Shown one piece after another: positions 22,467 through 31,719 of a stretch of 64,000 nucleotides of DNA. The stretch comes from JAICUY01 sp963716585. GTDB taxonomy: Bacteria; Chloroflexota; Limnocylindria; QHBO01. Location: NCBI GenBank assembly GCA_963716585.1, contig CAVQTN010000002.1, positions 992,001-1,056,000 of the forward strand, read 5' to 3'. Numbering within the stretch: the stretch's first letter is position 1; each line of letters opens with the position of its first letter. The notes beneath the pieces are model-generated. The model had not been told where the DNA came from. It searched no databases and saw only the letters and a list, made by a program, of their open reading frames with translations. The position numbers were made by a program, and so were the translations under genes.

Positions 22467-24797
22467 ATGGACCGATCGCGCCGCGTCACCCCTGTCGTTT
22501 CGGTCTGGCTGAGCCTGACGGTCGCGCTGGCGCTCGCCCTCTCGCCGTCGACCACGACGCTCGCCGCCGGACCCTCCGGTGGCTCGGTCACACTGGCTGA
22601 CGGTCGCGTGCTGCCACCCATGCCCAGCGACATGCTGCGCCCGTCGGTCGCTGCCCAGATGCTCGAGGAGCACGCCAACGACCCGTCACCCGGGCCCGCC
22701 CAGCGGTCGCTCCAGTCGCTCTCGGCAGGCAGCCCGTCGGTCGGCACTGCGACCACCACCCCGCGGGTCCTGGTGCCCGCCAGCGGTGGGTTCCGCGGCC
22801 CTGCCGGCACGCTGCCGAATTCACTGCGACGCGAGGTGCTGGGCTTCCTGCCCTACTGGTACGTCACCCCCACCAAGCTCGCCGCCCTGCGCTACGACCT
22901 GCTCTCGACGATCGCCTATTTCAGCATCGGCGCCCAGGCGAACGGTTACCTGCTGCGAGGCTCGCCCGCCAGCCCGAGCACCGGCTGGGCTCAATGGAAC
23001 TCACCGGCGATGACCGATGTCATCAACGCGGCGCACGCTCGCGGGGTGCGCGTGGTGCCGACGATCACGAGCATGGCCTGGGGCTCGGACTACAGCGCCA
23101 TGTCGCAGCTGCTGAACAGTGCGTCGTATCGGACGCGCCTGGTCAATGAGATCGCCGCCACCATCAGGGCGCGCCACGCCGACGGCGTGAACCTCGACTT
23201 CGAGCCGGTGCCGAGCTCGCTGCGGTCCCAGTTCACCGCATTCGTGCACCAGCTCAAGGCTGGTCTGGTGGCGGGCAAGGTCGGGTCGTACCTCACCGTC
23301 GACACCTCCGCCGGCGCCGCCAGCTGGGCGACCGGCTACGACGTGGCGGGCTTGACCTCGACGGGCGGCGCCAACGCCGTGATGGTGATGGGCTACGACA
23401 TGAGCTGGTCCGGCTCGGCGCGCGCCGGCGGGGTGGCGCCCATCGACAACCCGTACGTCTTCGACGTGCGCCAGGCACTGGCGGACCACCTGCAGCTGGT
23501 CGCCCCGGGCAAGCTGATCTGGGGCGTGCCCTACTACGGGCGCGCCTGGAACACGACCGGCGCCGGCCTCAACAGCACGGTCAGGTCGCCAGCCAGCTCG
23601 ACGGCCTTCGTGTACTACGGGACCGATGCCGATGGGCCGCTCGGCGGCAAGGTGCTGGCGCAGCAGTATGGCCGCCACTGGGACCCGGCCGGCCAGGTCC
23701 CCTGGGTCGTCTGGCCCGCTTCCGGCGGCTACCGGCAGGCGTACTACGACGATCCGACCTCGCTGCGGGCCAAGTACCGGCTGATCAACGGCTCGCAGCT
23801 CGGCGGGGTCGGCATCTGGTCGCTGGGCATGGACACCGGCACGAGCGACCTGTGGAACATGCTGTTCGATCAGTTCGTCAAGCGCAGCGTGCGCCTGGCA
23901 GGCGCCGACCGCTACGCGACCGCTGCCACCGTCAGTGCGGCGAGCTACGCGGCCGGCGTGCCGGTTGCCTACCTCGCCACCGGCGCCCTCTTCGCCGATG
24001 CGCTGGCGGCCGGTCCGGCGGCGGCGAAGCTCGGCGGGCCGGTGCTGCTCACCACGCGTGATGTCCTGCCCGAACCCACCGCCGCGGAGCTCGGCCGCCT
24101 GAAGCCAGGGCGCATCGTGGTGCTGGGCGGTCGCCAGGTCGTCGCCGATGCACAGCTCCAGGCGCTCGCGGTGTACACCGCCGGCAGCGTGACCCGTCTC
24201 GCCGGCACCGACCGCTACGGCACCGCCGCCGCCGTCAGCCGGGCGACGTTTGCGACCGGCGCGCCGGTCGCCTTCATCGCCTCCGGTGCAACCTTTCCCG
24301 ATGCCCTGGCCGGGGGCGCCGCGGCTGGACGGGCCGCCGGGCCGGTGCTGCTCAGCGCAGCCGGCGCTGCCCTTCCGGCCGCCACGCGCGTGGAGCTGAC
24401 GCGCCTGAAGCCGGCGCGCATCGTGGTCGTCGGCGGGGCCGCGGTCATCCCCGACGCTCAGCTGACGACGCTGGCCGCCTACACCGCCGGCGGGGTGACG
24501 CGCCAGGCCGGTGCCGATCGCTACGCCACCGCGATCGCCATCAGCCGGGCCGGCTTCGCGGCGGATACGCCCGGCACCGTCTACCTGGCAACCGGCAGCG
24601 ACTTCCCCGATGCGCTGTCGGCCATCGCGCCAGCGGGCCGCCTGCGCGCGCCGCTGCTGCTCACCCGTCGGGATGCCCTGCCGCCCGGCGTGGCCGACGA
24701 ACTGCGGCGCCTGAACCCCTCGACCGTCATCGTGCTCGGCGGCGCGACCTCGGTGAGCGGCTCGGTCATCGGCGAGCTGGCGGGCCTCTGGGACTGA
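22467..24797 (+). CDS. secreted GH18 glycosidase with three CWB2 repeats
   Basis: This 776-residue exported protein (ATG 22467, AGGAGA upstream, signal peptide about residues 1-34) has a GH18 TIM barrel at about residues 120-465. It carries DGVNLDFE at 239-246, with Glu246 as proton donor, and VMVMGYDMSWSG and WGVPYYGRAW further on. An Asn replaces the second Asp of the chitinase motif; this form is seen in peptidoglycan-hydrolysing GH18 enzymes of the YaaH/SleL type, so wall turnover is a likelier role than chitin degradation. Three CWB2 repeats run from about residue 473 to the end. It is the middle member of three CWB2 genes in a row, followed by a hairpin terminator. Confidence 0.9.
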   Translation: MDRSRRVTPVVSVWLSLTVALALALSPSTTTLAAGPSGGSVTLADGRVLPPMPSDMLRPSVAAQMLEEHANDPSPGPAQRSLQSLSAGSPSVGTATTTPRVLVPASGGFRGPAGTLPNSLRREVLGFLPYWYVTPTKLAALRYDLLSTIAYFSIGAQANGYLLRGSPASPSTGWAQWNSPAMTDVINAAHARGVRVVPTITSMAWGSDYSAMSQLLNSASYRTRLVNEIAATIRARHADGVNLDFEPVPSSLRSQFTAFVHQLKAGLVAGKVGSYLTVDTSAGAASWATGYDVAGLTSTGGANAVMVMGYDMSWSGSARAGGVAPIDNPYVFDVRQALADHLQLVAPGKLIWGVPYYGRAWNTTGAGLNSTVRSPASSTAFVYYGTDADGPLGGKVLAQQYGRHWDPAGQVPWVVWPASGGYRQAYYDDPTSLRAKYRLINGSQLGGVGIWSLGMDTGTSDLWNMLFDQFVKRSVRLAGADRYATAATVSAASYAAGVPVAYLATGALFADALAAGPAAAKLGGPVLLTTRDVLPEPTAAELGRLKPGRIVVLGGRQVVADAQLQALAVYTAGSVTRLAGTDRYGTAAAVSRATFATGAPVAFIASGATFPDALAGGAAAGRAAGPVLLSAAGAALPAATRVELTRLKPARIVVVGGAAVIPDAQLTTLAAYTAGGVTRQAGADRYATAIAISRAGFAADTPGTVYLATGSDFPDALSAIAPAGRLRAPLLLTRRDALPPGVADELRRLNPSTVIVLGGATSVSGSVIGELAGLWD

Positions 24798-24843
24798 GGG
24801 GTCATGACTGGCCCCGGCCCAATCGGCCGGGTGAGCTGACCCC
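24798..24843 (+). terminator. nested hairpin directly after the GH18-CWB2 gene
   Basis: Starting one base after the stop codon there is an outer inverted repeat GGGGTCA (24798-24804) / TGACCCC (24837-24843). Inside it is a perfect 7-bp stem CCCGGCC / GGCCGGG with a 5-base loop (24813-24831). No T-run follows, so this would be a GC-rich hairpin terminator or mRNA-stabilising structure. Confidence 0.6.
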
Positions 24844-24930
24844 CATCGGGTCATGGCGGCGCGGGATGCCTGCCCGTAGCGTCGGACGGCAGCCATCTTC
24901 GAATGCCCATCGCCAAGGAGCCATACGCTC

Positions 24931-26346
24931 ATGGGGGAACCCCAGCGCCTGATTCGCCGCAGCCTGGCCCTGCTCATCGCCGGTGCCCTCGTCGTCCTGG
25001 CCACCACCGCTCCTGCCGCAGCGACGCTGGCCAGCGGCGGCGCGAGCTATGTCCAGCTCACGAACGTCAAGCGCGCATCGGTCGGGGAGGGACCGGTCGT
25101 CCTCTCCACGGCGCTCGACACGATCAGCGTCGAGCGCGCCCACCAGCTGGCGACGACCGATGTCTTCACGCATGACATGGGGTATGTCGCTCGGCGACTG
25201 GGCCAGCTCGGCATCTGCTTCACGGGCCTTGGCGAGATCATCGCCCTGGAGCGCGGCTACCCTGGCTACTCCTACCAGCGCACCATCGACCAGTGGTGGG
25301 CCTCGAGCGGCCACCACGCCATCATGGTCGGTGATTTCAATGCGGCCGCCGGCAGCCACGAAACGTCGGCAGCCACGCAGACCAGCTACTCCGTCATGGT
25401 CTTCGCCCGCCTGTGCCAGGCGCCCGCGCCGGCGTCCGGCCAGGTGACCCGCCTGGCCGGCCCGGACCGATATCAGACCGCCGCCGCCATCAGCCGCTCA
25501 CGCTTCCGGGCGGGTGTGCCGGTGGCCTACCTGGCAACCGGCGAGGCGTTTCCCGATGCACTCTCCGGATCTGCGGCCGCGGCCAGCGCCGGCGGCCCGG
25601 TGCTGCTCGTGCAGCGCGACGCGCTTCCCGCCGCCACCGCCACCGAGCTCGGCCGCCTGCAGCCGGGCAGGATCGTGGTGCTGGGCGGTCCCGACGTCAT
25701 CTCAGGCTCGGTCACCAGCGGGCTCGCCGGCTTCACGACCGGGTCGGTGACCCGCCTGGCCGGCGCCGACCGCTACGCCACCGCGGCGCTGGTCAGCGGA
25801 TCGAGCTTTCTCCCCGGTGTGCCGGTCGCCTACGTCACCAGCGGGACCACCTTCGCCGACGCGCTCGGCGGAAGCGCCGCGGCGGGACGCGAGGGCGGCC
25901 CCGTCCTGCTGGTGCGACCCGATGCGGTGCCGGCCGCCGTCGCCGCGGAGCTGCGCCGCCTGGCCCCGGGCCGGATCGTGGTTCTCGGCGGATCCACCGC
26001 GGTCTCGGACGGCGTCGTGCGCTCCCTGCAGGCCTACACCGCCGGATCGGTGACGCGCATCGCCGGCCTGGATCGCTACGGCACCGCGGTCAATGTCAGC
26101 CGCAGCGGTTTCGGCGCAGCGGCCGCCGTCTACGTCGCCAGCGGGGCGTCCTACCCCGACGGACTGGCCGGCGGGCCGGTCGCGGCGCTGCTGCCCGCAC
26201 CGCTGCTCCTCGTACGCCCGTCGTCGCTCCCATTGTCCGTGTCGACCGAGCTCGCCAGGCTGAGGCCCGGCCATGTCTACGTGCTGGGCGGCAGCGCAGC
26301 CGTCTCCGACGCGGTGGTGGACCAGATCGACGCGGCGCTGCCGTGA
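24931..26346 (+). CDS. secreted CAP-domain (SCP/PR1) protein with three CWB2 repeats
   Basis: This 471-residue exported protein has ATG 24931, with AAGGAG 11 bases upstream and a signal peptide to about residue 31. Residues ~38-168 match the CAP/SCP fold: RAHQLATTDVFTHD, then GLGEIIALERG in place of the usual GEN, then WWASSGHHAIMVGD, with the paired His residues of the CAP cavity. Three CWB2 repeats follow from about residue 172 (PDRYQTAAAIS, DRYATAALVS, DRYGTAVNVS). CAP proteins in bacteria have varied, mostly unknown roles, including wall and spore-coat functions. The tandem position after two other CWB2 genes suggests a shared wall-surface role. Confidence 0.9.
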   Translation: MGEPQRLIRRSLALLIAGALVVLATTAPAAATLASGGASYVQLTNVKRASVGEGPVVLSTALDTISVERAHQLATTDVFTHDMGYVARRLGQLGICFTGLGEIIALERGYPGYSYQRTIDQWWASSGHHAIMVGDFNAAAGSHETSAATQTSYSVMVFARLCQAPAPASGQVTRLAGPDRYQTAAAISRSRFRAGVPVAYLATGEAFPDALSGSAAAASAGGPVLLVQRDALPAATATELGRLQPGRIVVLGGPDVISGSVTSGLAGFTTGSVTRLAGADRYATAALVSGSSFLPGVPVAYVTSGTTFADALGGSAAAGREGGPVLLVRPDAVPAAVAAELRRLAPGRIVVLGGSTAVSDGVVRSLQAYTAGSVTRIAGLDRYGTAVNVSRSGFGAAAAVYVASGASYPDGLAGGPVAALLPAPLLLVRPSSLPLSVSTELARLRPGHVYVLGGSAAVSDAVVDQIDAALP

Positions 26347-26380
26347 TCGTTCTCGGGGCGCCCGTTCGGCTCACTTGGCC

Positions 26381-27283
26381 TCACCGCGCCGCCCTGGCCT
26401 TGAGCACGCGCTGCCACAGATCGGCCATGCGTCGCCGATGCGTCGCCTCGTCGAAGCGCTCCGCCGTCGCGGCCACCCCGAACGGGTCGTAGTCGGGGAC
26501 CGCCGCGATCGCGCGGGCGTAGTCGCCGTCGCGCACCAGCGTGCCGTTGACGCCATCGTCGATGAGCTCGGGGAGGCCGCCGACCTCGCCGGCGACCACC
26601 CAGCGACCCGAGGCGATCGCCTCGGCGGCGGTGAGGCCGAACGACTCGGTCGACGACGGCATGAGCAGGACGTCGTGCGCGGCGATCAGCGCCGGGATCT
26701 CATCAGGCGGTCGCTCGTCGAGGCCCGGGCCGACCAGCGTGTCGGCCAGCGCGCGCGCGACGTCGATACCCTTGTAGACGGCGGCGCCACCGAGGTACAG
26801 CACGCGCCGTTGCTGCGGACGCGCCGTCGGCCTGAAGCGCGACAGGTCGATGCCGGGCGGAATAACGTCGGCGGTCGCGCCGAGCCGGCTGATTGCGGCG
26901 GCTGCATCGGCCGAGTTCGTGGCGACGGCGTCCGCGCCGCGTACGACGCGCTGTGCCAGCCAGCGCATCAACTGGTTGCGCTCGGCCATCTCGCCGACGT
27001 CGCGCCCATGAGCATAGACGACCAACGGCAGGCGACGGAACCGCGCGGCCAGCAGCGCAACGACGCCGGACGGCAGCACGAAGTGGCCTTCCACCCCATC
27101 GAAGCGGCCGCGGGCGGCGAGCGCCCGCCAGGTGGTCGAGAGGTGACGGCGCCAACCGGGCTGGTCATAGCGTCGCGGCGCCACGACCTGCGCGTCCATC
27201 CCGGCCAGCCGGTCACGCACGAACGCGCCGGCGGCCGGCCGGTCGGGCGTGGGGTAACGCGCGGTGATCACCAGCAGGCGCAT
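26381..27283 (-). CDS. family 4-type glycosyltransferase
   Basis: This 300-residue protein has a GT-B layout. The N-terminal motif LLVITARYPTPDRPAAGAFV is typical of GT4 enzymes, VYAHGRDVG follows, the C-terminal half has RVLYLGGAAVYKG, and the nucleotide-sugar site is PSSTESFGLTAAEAIASG with the E-x7-E signature. It is slightly short for the family. ATG 27283 is chosen because upstream codons lack homology and overlap the divergent rph promoter. Acceptor and sugar are unknown; surface glycan synthesis is likely from the envelope-rich surroundings. Confidence 0.88.
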   Translation of the reverse strand: MRLLVITARYPTPDRPAAGAFVRDRLAGMDAQVVAPRRYDQPGWRRHLSTTWRALAARGRFDGVEGHFVLPSGVVALLAARFRRLPLVVYAHGRDVGEMAERNQLMRWLAQRVVRGADAVATNSADAAAAISRLGATADVIPPGIDLSRFRPTARPQQRRVLYLGGAAVYKGIDVARALADTLVGPGLDERPPDEIPALIAAHDVLLMPSSTESFGLTAAEAIASGRWVVAGEVGGLPELIDDGVNGTLVRDGDYARAIAAVPDYDPFGVAATAERFDEATHRRRMADLWQRVLKARAAR

Positions 27284-27317
27284 CGGTCGGACGGTAGCAC
27301 GCACTACAATCGGGCGG

Positions 27318-28052
27318 ATGACCTCCGTTGCCCCCGCGCGGCGCGTGGACGGCCGCCAGCCGAACCAGATGCGCCCCATCAAGATCGTGCCCGACTACCT
27401 GAAGTTCGCAGAGGGTTCGGCGCTGATCCGCGTCGGTGACACGCGGGTCATCTGCGCGGCGACCATCGAGGATCGCGTCCCCGGCTTTTTGCGCGGCAAG
27501 GGCAAGGGCTGGGTGACCGCCGAGTACAGCATGCTGCCGCGCGCCGGGACCGAGCGCAGCCAGCGAGAGTCGTCGAGGGGCCATCCCGGTGGCCGGACCT
27601 ACGAGATCCAGCGCCTCATCGGGCGCTCGCTGCGCACCTGCGTCGACATGGGCCAGCTCGGCGAGCGCACCATCACTCTCGACTGCGACGTCATCCAGGC
27701 CGACGGCGGGACGCGCACGGCGTCGATCACGGGGGCCTACGTGGCCCTTGCCAGGGCGCTGAAGAAGTACGGCATGAGCCAGCTGCTCGCCGGGCAGGTC
27801 GGCGCCGTCAGCGTCGGGATCCACGGCGGGCGCCTGCTGCTCGACCTGAACTACGCCGAGGACTCGACGGCGGAGGTCGACTTCAACGTGGTGATGATGG
27901 GCGACGGCCGCTTCGTCGAGGTGCAGGGCACCGCCGAGCAGGAGCCGTTCAGCCGCGAGCAGATGGACCAGATGGTCGAGCTCGCTGCGGGCGGCATCAG
28001 GCAGCTCTTCGAGATCCAGAACGCCGCCATCGACGCACCGCCCGCCGAGTGA
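27318..28052 (+). CDS. rph: ribonuclease PH
   Basis: RNase PH is a phosphorolytic 3'-exonuclease that trims tRNA precursors. The 244-residue protein has RRVDGRQPNQMRPI at the N-terminus, VGDTRVICAATIEDRVPGF, WVTAEYSMLPRAGTERSQRES with the conserved Arg cluster, RLIGRSLRTCVD and LDCDVIQADGGTRTASITGA. ATG 27318 fits the family start; GTG 27264 would overlap the divergent glycosyltransferase. A possible -10 TACAAT lies just upstream. The stop overlaps the start of the NTP pyrophosphatase gene, a common rph-rdgB pairing. Confidence 0.97.
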   Translation: MTSVAPARRVDGRQPNQMRPIKIVPDYLKFAEGSALIRVGDTRVICAATIEDRVPGFLRGKGKGWVTAEYSMLPRAGTERSQRESSRGHPGGRTYEIQRLIGRSLRTCVDMGQLGERTITLDCDVIQADGGTRTASITGAYVALARALKKYGMSQLLAGQVGAVSVGIHGGRLLLDLNYAEDSTAEVDFNVVMMGDGRFVEVQGTAEQEPFSREQMDQMVELAAGGIRQLFEIQNAAIDAPPAE

Positions 28053-28639
28053 CCGAGCTGCTGCTGGCGACGACCAACGCGGGCAAGCAGCGCGAGTTCC
28101 GGCGACTCCTGGCGTGGCTCCCCGGCCAGCTGGTTGTGCCAGCCGACATCGGTCTCGACATCGAGGTCGACGAGCCCTTCTTCACCTATGCCGAGAACGC
28201 AACCGTCAAGGCCGATGCCTACTGCCGCGCGTCCGGCCTTCCGACCCTCGCCGACGACTCGGGCCTGGAGGTCGCCGCGCTCGACTGGGGCCCCGGGGTG
28301 CGCACCGGTCGCTTCGGCGGGCCCGCGGTCAGTGACAAGCTCGGCTACCTGCTGGGGCAGGTCGAGGGTGCCGCGACGCGCGATGCGCGCATGGTCTGCG
28401 TGCTGGCGATTGGCATTCCCGCCGACGAGCCGCACATCGAGCTGTTCGAGGGCGTGATGCACGGCAGCCTGGCCGACGCCCCCAGGGGGAGCGGCGGCTT
28501 CGGCTACGACCCCATCTTCCTGCTCCCTTCCGGCGTCACGACCGCCGAGCTGCCGGAGGGCGAGAAGGACCTCATCTCGCACCGCGGCCGCGCGGTTGCG
28601 GCCGCCCGACCCAGGCTGCTGGAGCTGCTCGCCGGCTAG
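28049..28639 (+). CDS. rdgB: XTP/dITP pyrophosphatase (RdgB/HAM1 family)
   Basis: This enzyme hydrolyses non-canonical purine triphosphates (ITP, dITP, XTP) to monophosphates, cleaning the nucleotide pool. The 196-residue length is normal. Family motifs are LLLATTNAGKQREFRRLL, TYAENATVKADAYC, LPTLADDSGLEVAAL and GSGGFGYDPIFLLPSG, ending with SHRGRAVAA. GTG 28049 overlaps the rph stop by four bases, indicating coupling. Confidence 0.96.
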   Translation: MTELLLATTNAGKQREFRRLLAWLPGQLVVPADIGLDIEVDEPFFTYAENATVKADAYCRASGLPTLADDSGLEVAALDWGPGVRTGRFGGPAVSDKLGYLLGQVEGAATRDARMVCVLAIGIPADEPHIELFEGVMHGSLADAPRGSGGFGYDPIFLLPSGVTTAELPEGEKDLISHRGRAVAAARPRLLELLAG

Positions 28640-28788
28640 CCTGCGCCGGCCCTCGGCCATCGGTACCGGGAACGCCGGCGGGACGATGGTCCGCTTGGCC
28701 ACGCGGCTGCCCGCGCATACCGTCGTCCGAGTCGGCGGCCTCCCGAGCGTGGGCATGCGTTGGGGTCCCGTCGCAGCCCGGAGCCTCC

Positions 28789-31654
28789 ATGTTGCCGCGA
28801 ACCCGCCCGATCCTCTTCTCACTCGTCCTGCTCGCCGCATCGGTGGCACCCAGCAGCGCCGCGGCGCCGCGCCCGCACCCGGGAACCACGTTGCCCCTCG
28901 CCGCAGCGCCTGCCGGCAAGAGCGGCCAGGGCCTTCCCGAGCGGGCCACCGATCGGGTCATCGTGCAGTGGAAAGACCCCGCCAGCGGCGCGGCCATCGA
29001 GCGCGCGCGTGGTCTCTTCCGCCTGGAGTCGGTCCGCGGCTCGGTCGGCCCGATCGTGCTCCGGGCCAGCGGCACGCCCGTCGCCGCGCTGGTCAAACAG
29101 CTGGAGGCCGATCCGGCGGTCGCCTGGGTCGAGCCGGATTACGTCATGCAGGTCGATGCCGTCGCGGTCAACGACCCGCTCGGTGCGAAGCAGTACTCGC
29201 TCGACCGCATGCGCGTCCGCGACGCCTGGTCACTGAGCCGTGGCGGCTCGCGCCTCATCGCCGTGCTCGACACGGGCGTCCAGTTCAACCACCCCGACCT
29301 CGTCGGCCGCGTCTCCAGCGGTGGCTACGACTTCGTCAACCTCGACACGACCGCGGCGGACGACAACGGCCACGGCACCTGGGTGTCGGGGATCATCGCT
29401 GCCACGCCGAACAACGGCATCGGCTCCGCCGGCATCAGCTGGAGCGACAAGGTGCTGCCGGTCAAGGTCATGGACGCCACCGGCCACGGCTACTCGTCCG
29501 ATGTCGCGAAGGGCATCGACTATGCGGTCAGCAAGGGCGCCAAGATCATCAACATGAGCATCGGCGAATTCGAGTACAGCATTGCCGTGAAGGCGGCTGT
29601 CGATCGCGCATGGGCGGCCGGCACAGTGATCGTGGCCGCCGCCGGCAACTACCGCAGCAGTGCTCCCTCCTATCCGGCGGCCTATGACCACGTCGTCTCG
29701 GTCTCCGCCACGCAGGCCGACGACGAGTTCACCAACTGGTCGAACTACGGGTCCACCATCGACCTGTCGGCGCCGGGGGCAGCCGTGACGACGACCAACT
29801 GTACGACCTGCAACACCTGGGGACCGTACACCGACATCAGCGGCACGTCGTTCGCCACGCCGAACACCGCCGGCGTGGTCGCGCTGATCATGGCGCGCTA
29901 CCCCGCGTACACCAACCAGCAGGTCGTCGACCGGCTGCTGAGCACCACCGACGACCTGGGCTTCCCCGGGCGGGACGACCGCTACGGGCGGGGACGGGTG
30001 AATGCGTATCGCGCCGTCGGCGGCAGCCCGGCCAGAGCGGCGGCCCAGGTCGGCGACGGCGCCGAGCGCAACGACATCATCGCGGCGGCCCGCGCGCTGC
30101 CGCTCGGCACGGCGCACCCGAACAGCTATCCCGCCGGCGACGCGGACTACTTCAACTTCGGAGTTCCGCGAGCCGGGCGGATCGACCTGGCGGTCACGCC
30201 GGTGATCGACACCACGCGCCTGCCCAAGAGCTCGCTCTCGTTCGACCCGGTGATCGAGCTGCGGGTCAACGGCGCGTTGATCAGGACCGTGGACGATCCG
30301 AGCAGCTCGGCCACCGTCGAGCGCGTGTCGTACCAGGCCCCCGGACCGATGAGCGTCACGCTCGGCATCCGCAACTGGTTCCCCAACGGCACCAGGACGC
30401 CGTACACCCTGAGCAGCGCGTTCGTCGACAACGTCAGGCCGACCATAAGCTCGCGCATGCCGGCGAGCGGCGAGGGCGGGCTCGCCGCCCAGGTCATCCC
30501 GACCGTCACCTTCGGAGAAGCCGTCACCGGCGTCAATGCCTCGACCTTCACCTTGCGCGATGCCGCCGGGATCCTCGTGCCGGCAGCGGTCACCTACAGC
30601 AGCTCGACGCGCCGCGCGGCGCTGGTGCCGGCCCGCCCGCTCGCCGGCGAGCAGACCTACACCCTCGGCATCGCCGCGGGCGTGCGGGACGTCGCCGGCA
30701 ACGCGCTGACAGCCAGCAGCTGGCAGTTCGCCACCGGCAAGGTCGAATACCGGGTGGCGGGTTCGGACCGCTATGCGACAGCCGCCGCGCTGAGCCTGAC
30801 GAGATACGCCGCCGGCGTGCCGGCGGTCGTCCTGGCGAGCGGCGAAGAGTTCGCCGACGCACTCGCCGGCGGCCCACTGGCGAACCGGCTCGGCGGCCCG
30901 CTGCTGCTCGTCAGCTCGACGACCATTCCGTCCGCCACCGCCGCCGAGCTGACCCGCCTGGCGCCCGGCCCGGATCGTGATCCTGGGGGGAACCGCGCGG
31001 GTGGGCAGCGCGGTGGCGGCCGCCGCGGCGGCGTACACCAGCGGCGGCGTCACCCGGGTTGCCGGCGCGGACCGCTACGCCACCGCCGCCAGGATCAGCG
31101 CTTCCGGCTACCTGGCCGGCGTGCCGACCGTCTACGTGGCGACCGGCGAGGGCTTTGCCGACGCGCTCGCCGGGGTGGCGGTCGCTGGTCGCGACCGGGC
31201 GCCGGTGCTGCTCGTCAAGTCCGGCGCCATGCCGTTCGCCACCGATGCCGAGCTCACCCGCCTGCGGCCGGGCCGCATCGTGATCCTCGGCGGGACCGTG
31301 AGTGTCGACAGCCGGGTCGAGGCAGCGCTGGCGACCTACACCTCCGGCCCGGTGACCCGCCTGGCCGGCGTCGACCGCTATGCCACCGCAGTGGCGATCA
31401 GCGCGGCAAGCTACACCGCCGGCGGTCCGACGAGCGTCTACCTCAGCACCGGGTCCGCTTTCCCCGACAGCCTGGCCGCCGGACCGCCCGCCGGGCTCGA
31501 CGGGGATCCGATCCTGCTGGTGTCGAGCAGCCGTCTGCCGGCCAGCGTGGCGGACGAGATCCGGCGCCTCGACCCCTCGCAGGTGATCGTGGTCGGTGGC
31601 CCGGCCAGCATCAGCGAAGCGGTGCGTGCCGAGCTCCGCGCCCTGCTCGGCTGA
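28789..31654 (+). CDS. secreted subtilisin-like (S8) protease with three CWB2 repeats, +1 frameshift near 30970
   Basis: This exported protease has a signal peptide to about residue 25 and a pro-region (about 50-120). The S8 domain has Asp161 (AVLDTGVQ), His195 (NGHGTWVSG), the oxyanion Asn in AAAGN, and Ser354 (SGTSFATPN). After it come a bacterial pre-peptidase-like beta domain, a Big_5-like domain (RPTISSRMPASGEGG... TYTLGIAAGV) and three CWB2 repeats. In the first repeat one extra C at 30969-30971 turns LAPGRIVILGG into another frame; the protein resumes one frame over and ends at 31654. The corrected length is about 954 residues. Without correction the frame runs on into the next gene. 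The insertion is probably an assembly error. Confidence 0.88.
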
Positions 31655-31660
31655 GGCGAC

Positions 31661-31675
31661 CCCGGACCGTCCGGG
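31661..31675 (+). terminator. short GC hairpin after the S8-CWB2 gene
   Basis: CCCGGA (31661-31666) and TCCGGG (31670-31675) form a perfect 6-bp stem with a 3-base loop, six bases after the stop codon. There is no T-run. It is weak support for a terminator separating the protease from the sugar operon, whose possible -10 (TAGAAT) lies just downstream. Confidence 0.4.
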
Positions 31676-31719
31676 ACGATCGCTCGGGTAGAATCGGCTC
31701 CGACTGTGCAGGAGCCCGA

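Noticed and set aside
20556..26346. Tandem DNA repeats or CRISPR-like array
   Set aside because: The repetition comes from coding CWB2 protein repeats of about 300 bases with diverged sequence; there are no short identical direct repeats with spacers.
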